DNA of 64,000 nt, from NCBI RefSeq assembly GCF_900107455.1, contig NZ_FNQB01000002.1:124001-188000 (forward strand), given 5' to 3'. Below the pieces are notes generated by a model. The model ran no database searches. It was given only the letters and a program-made list of their open reading frames with translations, and had not been told where the DNA came from. This document shows, one piece after another, positions 58,462 to 64,000 of this stretch. A program made the translations under genes and the position numbers. This DNA comes from Asanoa ishikariensis (GTDB lineage: Bacteria > Actinomycetota > Actinomycetes > Mycobacteriales > Micromonosporaceae). The first letter of the stretch is position 1. Each line of letters starts with the position of its first letter.

Positions 58462-59438
58462 GCGGCGCTGACGGTCGCGGTGGGTGCCGGCTCGGCCGTG
58501 GCGGTGACCGCCTCGGTGGTCCGGGTGGCTTCGGTGGTCCGGGTCGCCTCGGGGGCGCTGTCGCCGCCGGAGTCGGAGCCGCCGATCGGGTCGCCGGTGC
58601 CGTCGTTGCCGGTGCCGATCGCGGTGCCGGTGTCGGAGCCACCACCGTTCTCGGGGCCGCTGCCGGTGCCACCGCCAGATCCGCTGCCGGATCCGCTGCC
58701 GTTCTCGGGGGCGCTACCGGTGCCGCCACCGCCGGTGCTGCCGCCGTTGCCGGTGTCGGAGCCGTTGCTGGTGTCGGGGCCGCTGCCGGTGCCGCCGCCG
58801 GATCCGCCGCCGGTCTCAGACCCGCCGCCGTTCCCGCCGCCTCCGGAGCCGCTGCCGGCGTCGCCGCCCCCGGCACCGTTGCCGCCCGGGTCGGGCGTCG
58901 GTGGCGTGGTCGGCACCTGTGGCGTGGGATCCGACGGAGGGAGGGTGCCTTCCGGCGGACGGGTCGGCTCGCTGGTGACCGGGGGTGGTGAGACCGGCGC
59001 CGTGCCCTTGGCGGGGCTCGGCGTCGGCCGGGCGGCCACCGGGATGGTCGAGGTGCGCACGCTGCCGGGGCCGCCCGGGGCGGTCGGCGGCGGAAGCGGC
59101 GCCACGAACGGGCCGGGGTTCGGCGGCCGGAAGGCGGTGCGTAGGGAGGTTTCGGCCGGGGTCCCAGCCCGATCGGGTTGTTGCACGCGGTCGGGGAACG
59201 GCATCAACGCGTGCGGCAGCGCGGGCCCGCCGGCGATGCTGACCCCGACCAGCGCGGTGTAGCCGAGGCAGACGGCGCCGATGCCGTACGCCGCCCAGCG
59301 CACGAGGCGCCGTCGGCGGCCGGTCTCGTCGACGAAGATCGGCGGCGCGGCATCGTGCCCGAGGGCCACTCCGAGCGGGCCCGTCGGGTCAGCGGCGGTG
59401 ACGATGATGTCGGTTTGGGGTTCCTGGTCCGGAATCAC
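58458..59438 (-). CDS. single-pass protein with Gly/Ser/Thr-rich low-complexity tail
   Basis: About 326 residues from GTG 59436-59438 (an upstream GTG at 59486 is also open). The cytoplasmic N-part (about 1-45, DQEPQTDIIVTAADP, then FVDETGRRRRLVRW) is followed by a TM helix (about 46-68) and an outside tail of Pro/Thr then Gly/Ser/Gly repeats (GGGSGGG, GSGSGSGG) up to the end. DNA here is a short-period repeat (58620-58880). Four-base overlap with the glycan synthase makes it a likely accessory or wall-spanning partner. No domain recognised. Confidence 0.65.
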   Translation of the reverse strand: MIPDQEPQTDIIVTAADPTGPLGVALGHDAAPPIFVDETGRRRRLVRWAAYGIGAVCLGYTALVGVSIAGGPALPHALMPFPDRVQQPDRAGTPAETSLRTAFRPPNPGPFVAPLPPPTAPGGPGSVRTSTIPVAARPTPSPAKGTAPVSPPPVTSEPTRPPEGTLPPSDPTPQVPTTPPTPDPGGNGAGGGDAGSGSGGGGNGGGSETGGGSGGGTGSGPDTSNGSDTGNGGSTGGGGTGSAPENGSGSGSGSGGGTGSGPENGGGSDTGTAIGTGNDGTGDPIGGSDSGGDSAPEATRTTEATRTTEAVTATAEPAPTATVSAA

Positions 59439-59689
59439 GCGGGGAAGCGTAAGAAGCACTCTCCGCAATGAGGAGAGGTGAGTCACTCGCCTGAGCGTCG
59501 TCGGCCCAGTCCGTAAAACTGCCCGAACCGGCCGTCACCATCACAAGTACCCCGTGCGGGGAGCGCGACCGAATGGCAAATCGCCGCCGTGACCAGGATG
59601 GACGTCCAACGTCAACGTCGGTGACGGCCCCGGTGTGCGATAGGCCCTGTCCAATACGCGACACATGTGAGTCTTGTTCGACGATGCTC

Positions 59690-59822
59690 GCGTCGGGAAT
59701 CCGACCGCACATCTACCCCGCATCACCCGTTGTGCCAGTGATCGCCGCTCGTTAAACTCCCATGTGCGCGCCCCTATCGCCCGCTTCCCCCGTGGCAGGC
59801 GATCGGGGCGCGCCCTTTCTTT
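59690..59822 (+). ncRNA. candidate small structured RNA with intrinsic terminator
   Basis: Three hairpins in a row: GTCGG/CCGAC (59692-59705), ATCAC/GTGAT (59722-59742) and a 16-bp stem with one mismatch, GCGCGCCCCTATCGCC (59766-59781) with GGCGATCGGGGCGCGC (59798-59813), followed by CCTTTCTTT. The last loop is C-rich (CCCCC). The strong stem plus T-tract is a rho-independent terminator, but no coding gene reads into it on the plus strand. The C-rich loop recalls actinobacterial 6C RNA, which I cannot confirm. The rest of 59439-60106 holds no gene I can support. Confidence 0.4.
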
Positions 59823-59912
59823 CCCCCTCCGGTCCCCCGGGGCCGGGGTGGCCGGCGGGGTCTCCGCTGGTGCCGGCGCCGTCGCGGTGTGCGGGTTCTC
59901 ACGCGGTTTAAC

Positions 59913-60130
59913 CCCAGGTGCGCGGCGACGCGGTCTAGCCGCAATGTGCGCGGCTTAGCCCAGGCGGGCGGTGGCGCGGGGTTAGCGCAGGCTGGGGCGG
60001 ACCGCCCTTTCGGCCCAGGTGCGCGGCTCAGCCCAGGCCGGCGGTGGCGCGGGCTCAGTGCAGGCTGCGGCGGATGTTCCTTCAGCCGAGGTGCGCGGTG
60101 GCGGGGTCAGCCCAGGCGCGTGCTGGTGGA
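59913..60130. repeat. degenerate minisatellite (about 73-79-bp units)
   Basis: Units starting CCCAGG recur at 59959, 60032 and 60111, each containing smaller pieces such as GGCGGTGGCGCGGG, GCAGGCTG and AGGTGCGCGG. A shorter unit begins at 59913. The right end overlaps the last eight codons of the DapA-family gene, so its C-terminal TSTSTRLG comes from the array. Confidence 0.65.
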
Positions 60131-60883
60131 CGTGCCGTAGCGCTCGGCGACGAGCGATTTGAGGCCCGCCGGGAATCGCTCTTTTGACCTCAGGTGGGGC
60201 TCTAGGAGGGCGCGTTGCGCGGTTGCGTCGCCGGCGAAGGCGGCTACCGATTCGGCCGGGTGTGTGTTGGCGACCGCGAGGATGGCGCCGGCCGCACCGA
60301 CCGCGCCGGCCATCAGGACGAGTGCGCTTGAACCCACGTAGACCGCTCGGTCCCAGACCGCGAGTTCCTGGAGCAGGCGTTCGGCGGAGCCGGTCGAGTC
60401 CTTGAGGCCGGCGATCGGCAGGTCCGGCAGTGCCGGCACGGGCACGTCACCGCCCGCGGTGCCGGGGAAGTGGTACGCCAGCACCGGGGCGTTGCCGGCC
60501 GCCTTCGCCGCGGCTTCGTAATACGCGTGCAGGTCGCCGGGGCGGCGGGGTGGGGCTACCAGGACCGCGTCGGCACCGGCGCCGACCGCGGCCGCGATGC
60601 GGGCCGCCGCCGCGTCACGCCAGGCACCGCTCGCGCCGGTTATCACCGGCACCGAGGAGGGCAGGGCGGCGCGGACCGCTGCGGTGAGGCCCGCGAGCTC
60701 CGCGTCGGTCAGCGTGTCGGCCTCGCCGGTGCTGCCGCCGACGAGGACGGCGCGGACGCCCTCATCGGCCAGTCGGGCGGCGTGGGTCGCGGTAGCACGC
60801 TCGTCGATCGCGTTGTCGTCGTCGAACAGGGTCACCAGCGCCGCAGCGACGCCGGTCCATAGCGGATCGGTCACGACCAACAA
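60107..60883 (-). CDS. DapA/N-acetylneuraminate lyase family aldolase
   Basis: Up to 258 residues (TTG 60883; GTG 60874 is also possible). TIM-barrel features: GGSTGEADTLTDAE near residue 50, AYHFPGT (the usual YNxP has His for Asn), and Schiff-base Lys in IAGLKDSTGS (about residue 160). Class I aldolases of this family act on pyruvate plus an aldehyde. Which one is not clear, and the Asn-to-His change and short length (typical 290-300) argue against being the main DapA. One nucleotide after pmt, same strand. Confidence 0.8.
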   Translation of the reverse strand: MLVVTDPLWTGVAAALVTLFDDDNAIDERATATHAARLADEGVRAVLVGGSTGEADTLTDAELAGLTAAVRAALPSSVPVITGASGAWRDAAAARIAAAVGAGADAVLVAPPRRPGDLHAYYEAAAKAAGNAPVLAYHFPGTAGGDVPVPALPDLPIAGLKDSTGSAERLLQELAVWDRAVYVGSSALVLMAGAVGAAGAILAVANTHPAESVAAFAGDATAQRALLEPHLRSKERFPAGLKSLVAERYGTSTSTRLG

Positions 60884-60884
60884 G

Positions 60885-62561
60885 CTATATCCAGCGGGAC
60901 CCCAGCCACATCCGTGCGGACCAGTCCGCGTACGGCATGATGTCGCCGACGAAGACCTTGAAGAAGTAGGCGAAGCAGAGCACGACCAGCACCAGGTACG
61001 CGCCTGCGATCACGCCGCCGACCAGGCGTCTGTCGGCCAGTTTGCGGGCGGCCTCCGGACTCGCCGCCACCGCCGCTCGGCCCGCTGGATACATGATCGC
61101 GCCGAGGACGTAGACCACGGCCAGGACCATGAACGGCAGCGCCGGTGCGGTGTAGAAGGAGAACATCGTGCGGCCGTTGTCGATCGCGTACCAGAACCAC
61201 GGCGCGAGGCCGAAGAACACCATCAGCAGGATCGAGCCGGCCCGCCAGTCGCGGCGGGCGATGCCGAGCCAGACCAGCCCGGCCAGGGCCGGGAGGAACG
61301 ACCACCACAGCACCGGCGTACCTAGCAACAACACCTCGGAGGCGCACGAGTCGGCGCCGCAGGTGCCGGTGTTGGACCAGTAGAACGCCACCGGTCGGCC
61401 GAGCAGCAGCCACTGCCAGGGCCACGACTGGTAGGTGTGCTTGGTGTCGAGGCCTTCGTGGAACTTGAAGGCTTCCGAGTGGTAGTGCCACAGGTTGTGC
61501 AGCGCGCCGATGACCGGGGGCTCGGGCCGGCCGCTGTCGGCCAGCCAGTGCCGGTAGAAGCCGTCGTCGGTGAGCAGCCAGCCGCTCCAGCTCGCCACGT
61601 AGACCAGCGCGCCGACCACGACGAACATGCCGACCCAGCCGAGCTCGTCGAGGAGCGTGTCGCGGATCGGGTGGCGGGCGCCGACGGTGCGACGGACGCC
61701 GTACTCCCACCAGAGGATGAGCAGCACGAACGCCGGCAGGAAGAACAGCGCGCTCCACTTGACCGAGACCGCGCAGCCGAACAGCACGGCCGCCGCGAAC
61801 CGCCACCACGGGAACGCGAAGGGCAGGCGGCCGGCGCGACCGAGGCGGGTCGGGTCGAGGCCGGCCTCCATCGCCGTCAGCCAGCGCCGGCGGCGGCTGT
61901 CGCGGTCGGCGACCAGGGCGCCGAACGCGGCGAGGATGAACAGCAGCAGGAAGATGTCGAGGATGGCGGTGCGGGACAGCACCAGGTGGAAACCGTCCAG
62001 CGCGAGCAGCAGGCCGGCGGCGCCGCCGAGGACGGTCGAGCCGAACATCCGTCGGGCGACCCGGACCATGATCAGCACGGAGACCGTGCCGGCGACGGCG
62101 GCGGAGAATCGCCAGCCGAGCTCCGGGGCGGCGGTCCACAGGTGGCCGGCGGCGCGGACGTTGCCGTCGGCGTCCTGGTAGCCGAACAGCCACTCGCCGA
62201 TCGAGATCAGCCACTTGCCGAGCGGCGGGTGGACGACGTACGAGGCGACGTTGTCCTTGTAGTTCCACTCGACGCCCTTGCTCAGCAGGCCGTAGGCGTC
62301 TTTGGCGTAGTAGGTCTCGTCGAAGATCTTGCCCGGCGGGTTCGACAGGCCGATGAACCGGACCAGCGCGGCGACGGCGACGACGAAGCCGGTGACCGCC
62401 CAGGACCACGGATCGCGACGCGCGTCGAACGGCAACAGCCGGCGTCGGACGGTGTCGGGGACCGCGCTGTTTCGCGCCGGTATGGCAGAGGGGAGCTCCG
62501 GTGCCTCGGCCTCGTCGGGCCCGGCCTCGGGGCTCGCTACGCTCGTCGCCGCCAGGGTCAC
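60885..62561 (-). CDS. pmt: polyprenyl-phosphate-mannose:protein O-mannosyltransferase
   Basis: 558 residues from GTG 62559-62561. GT39 (GT-C) with about eleven TM helices. The loop after TM1 has PGKIFDETYYAKDAY (the essential DE), then VVHPPLGKWLISIGEW; WHYHSEAFKFHEGL and YQSWPWQWLLLGRPV are the external PMT motifs. It O-mannosylates secreted proteins using polyprenyl-P-mannose. Divergent from rsmI, exactly as in mycobacteria (Rv1002c/Rv1003), which supports the call. Confidence 0.93.
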   Translation of the reverse strand: MTLAATSVASPEAGPDEAEAPELPSAIPARNSAVPDTVRRRLLPFDARRDPWSWAVTGFVVAVAALVRFIGLSNPPGKIFDETYYAKDAYGLLSKGVEWNYKDNVASYVVHPPLGKWLISIGEWLFGYQDADGNVRAAGHLWTAAPELGWRFSAAVAGTVSVLIMVRVARRMFGSTVLGGAAGLLLALDGFHLVLSRTAILDIFLLLFILAAFGALVADRDSRRRRWLTAMEAGLDPTRLGRAGRLPFAFPWWRFAAAVLFGCAVSVKWSALFFLPAFVLLILWWEYGVRRTVGARHPIRDTLLDELGWVGMFVVVGALVYVASWSGWLLTDDGFYRHWLADSGRPEPPVIGALHNLWHYHSEAFKFHEGLDTKHTYQSWPWQWLLLGRPVAFYWSNTGTCGADSCASEVLLLGTPVLWWSFLPALAGLVWLGIARRDWRAGSILLMVFFGLAPWFWYAIDNGRTMFSFYTAPALPFMVLAVVYVLGAIMYPAGRAAVAASPEAARKLADRRLVGGVIAGAYLVLVVLCFAYFFKVFVGDIMPYADWSARMWLGSRWI

Positions 62562-62646
62562 CCCGCGATCGTAGGCTGCCAGGACCGAATTGGGGTGTTC
62601 GGCAGGCAGGCTTAAAGCAGGCCGGTTGCGTACGAGGGGGAATGAG

Positions 62647-63498
62647 ATGCCGGAAGACGGCCGGAACGGTCGGTTGATCCTGGTTGGTGCGCCACTCGGC
62701 AACCCGGCCGACGCGTCCACCCGGATGCGTGACGCGCTGGCGGAAGCCGACGTCGTGGCCGCCGAGGACACCCGGCGGCTGGTCCGACTGGCCCGTGACC
62801 TGGGCATCACCGTAGCCGGCCGGATCGTCTCCTACTTCGAGGGCAACGAAGAGCGGCGTACCCCGGAGCTTGTCGAGACCCTCCGCGACGGCGCCGTCGT
62901 CGCACTGGTCACCGACGGCGGGATGCCGAGCGTCTCGGACCCCGGCTACCGGCTGGTCCGCGCCGCGCTCGACGCCGGCCTGCCGGTCACCGTCGCACCC
63001 GGTCCGAGCGCCGTGACCACGGCCCTGGCCCTCTCCGGGCTGCCCACCGACCGGTTCTGCTTCGAGGGCTTCCTGCCCCGCACGGGCGGCGCTCGCCGGA
63101 CCCGGCTGGCGGCGCTCGCCGCCGAGGAGCGCACGCTGGTGCTCTTCGAAGCGCCGCACCGGCTGGCGGCGATGCTCGCGGACCTGGCCACGGCGTTCGG
63201 CGCCGACCGGCCGGCCGCGGTCTGCCGGGAGCTGACCAAGACCTACGAGGAGGTCGTCCGCCGGCCGCTGGGCGGGCTCGCCGAGTGGGCCGCCGAGGCC
63301 GGGCCGAAGGGCGAGATCACGCTGGTGGTGGCCGGTGCGCCGCCGGCGGCGGCCACCCGACCGCCGGACGAGGCGCTGCGGGCTGAGGTCGCCGAGGCGG
63401 AGGCCGCCGGTAGCTCACGGCGCGACGCGATCGCGGCCGTCGCCGAGCGCCACGGCGTCCGCCGACGCGAGGTGTACACGATCGTTCACGCGCAGTAG
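62647..63498 (+). CDS. rsmI: 16S rRNA (cytidine-1402 2'-O)-methyltransferase
   Basis: 283 residues from ATG 62647 with AGGGGGAA before it. Tetrapyrrole-methylase fold: RLILVGAPLGNPADASTRM, AAEDTRRL, VALVTDGGMPSVSDPGYRLVRAA, VAPGPSAVTTALALSGL, FEGFLPR, LFEAPHRL, ELTKTYEE. These are the RsmI signatures. The C-terminal RNA-binding HTH (SSRRDAIAAVAERHGVRRREVY) is intact. Uses SAM. Confidence 0.96.
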   Translation: MPEDGRNGRLILVGAPLGNPADASTRMRDALAEADVVAAEDTRRLVRLARDLGITVAGRIVSYFEGNEERRTPELVETLRDGAVVALVTDGGMPSVSDPGYRLVRAALDAGLPVTVAPGPSAVTTALALSGLPTDRFCFEGFLPRTGGARRTRLAALAAEERTLVLFEAPHRLAAMLADLATAFGADRPAAVCRELTKTYEEVVRRPLGGLAEWAAEAGPKGEITLVVAGAPPAAATRPPDEALRAEVAEAEAAGSSRRDAIAAVAERHGVRRREVYTIVHAQ

Positions 63499-63501
63499 GG
63501 C

Positions 63502-64000
63502 TCAGTAGGCGGCGGCCAGGAACCCGATCGTGACCAGCAGGGGTGCGGCCATTCCGAAGGCGGCGGCCGTGCGCCGGGCCCGTCGGTCCTCGAGCCGCAG
63601 CGCTCCGGTCGCGAGCACGATGCCGAGGCCGCACAGCAGCACCAGCAGCAGGCCGAGCAGCCAGCGCAGCGTCATGACGGTGCCGTCCGTGAGGTAGGCG
63701 GTGGCGCTGCCCGCGTGCACCATCTCGGCCCGGATCTGCGTGCCGGGTGCGGTCTGCGCCCGGGTGGCACCGACCACGCGTACACCCTCGGTGGTGAACT
63801 GCCCGTCCGCCGAGGTGAACGAGCCCTTGCAGCGCTGGGTCAGGCCGGAGCCCACGCAGCCGGTGACGGTGGCCGTGCCGCTGTCGCCGCGTCCGACCGC
63901 GAGCCAGATCGGGTCGGCGGTGACCCAGGCGAAGAACGTGCCGGCCAGCGCGAGCACGACCAGCAGGGCGAGCGCGGCGCGAAGTCGGCGCGGTTTGCGC
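63502..64000 (-). CDS. small membrane protein, 5' end outside window
   Basis: The frame stays open to the right edge (a basic stretch, then LRAALALLVVLALAGTFFAW as TM1), so the start is probably beyond 64000. Visible: TM1, an external loop of about 80 residues with two Cys (VTGCVGSGLTQRCKG), then three further TM helices and a basic loop. Unknown function. Converges with rsmI (3-nt gap). Confidence 0.7.
   Translation of the reverse strand, partial: RKPRRLRAALALLVVLALAGTFFAWVTADPIWLAVGRGDSGTATVTGCVGSGLTQRCKGSFTSADGQFTTEGVRVVGATRAQTAPGTQIRAEMVHAGSATAYLTDGTVMTLRWLLGLLLVLLCGLGIVLATGALRLEDRRARRTAAAFGMAAPLLVTIGFLAAAY

Noticed and set aside
55951-59262. 1103-codon plus-strand open frame
   Set aside because: Antisense to the deacetylase/GT2 gene and the Gly/Ser-rich gene, no motif; caused by GC-rich codon bias.

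Overview
This window is a high-GC (about 70%) actinobacterial chromosome segment. It most likely comes from a Micromonosporaceae genome. The inference rests on codon use, frequent GTG/TTG starts, dense ATGA-coupled operons, many secreted proteins with lectin or PKD modules, and copies of a palindromic repeat built on GTTAACAAGGGGCCCTT-type half-sites. No rRNA, tRNA, CRISPR array, insertion sequence or prophage was seen. Almost all genes look intact. Both ends are cut inside genes (moeA at the left, a small membrane protein at the right).

1-8 kb holds housekeeping and small genes: moeA-galU, a HAMP-GAF-GGDEF diguanylate cyclase, 5-formyl-THF cyclo-ligase, an FmdB zinc ribbon, a Fur-family regulator, a DUF2236 protein and a DUF3800 protein. 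8.1-17.6 kb is a sugar locus. A five-gene operon (two-domain ABC ATPase, two RbsC-type permeases, lipoprotein binding protein, TIM-barrel isomerase) ends at a clear hairpin. It is divergent from a large secreted ThuA/glucose-sorbosone dehydrogenase/PKD/CBM/lectin protein. 17.6-29.8 kb is a patchwork of short units: an MHYT sensor, a secreted lysozyme-like protein, a GT-C/GT2 pair separated by a 164-bp palindrome, two TetR regulators with readable operators, an SDR/MmyB pair, a Ser/Thr kinase and a lipoprotein. 29.8-42.2 kb has a Tet(M)/OtrA-like ribosomal protection protein, a three-gene ATP-grasp/two-esterase cassette, a Ca2+/H+ antiporter, a Tat-type esterase, an HNH nuclease with a divergent unknown gene, a large subtilase and a GNAT.

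42-56 kb is the most notable part. An EAL phosphodiesterase and a large LuxR (LAL) regulator are followed by a membrane-anchored Hsp70-like protein without a substrate-binding domain, a small acidic protein, and an operon that closely parallels mycobacterial iniBAC: an IniB-like Asn/Asp-rich protein and two dynamin-like GTPases of IniA and IniC size. Directly upstream is a large LuxR regulator in the position of mycobacterial IniR. I read this as an envelope-stress or membrane-remodelling island in which an Hsp70 fold has been added to the ini system. The IniR-like gene carries a 52-bp copy of the genome's palindromic repeat inside its reading frame, which adds about 17 residues and a rare TTA codon.

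56-64 kb is envelope biosynthesis and housekeeping: a fused polysaccharide deacetylase/GT2 synthase with a Gly/Ser-rich partner, a 668-bp gene-free region with a strong stem-loop and a degenerate minisatellite, a DapA-family aldolase, a protein O-mannosyltransferase, and rsmI divergent from it.
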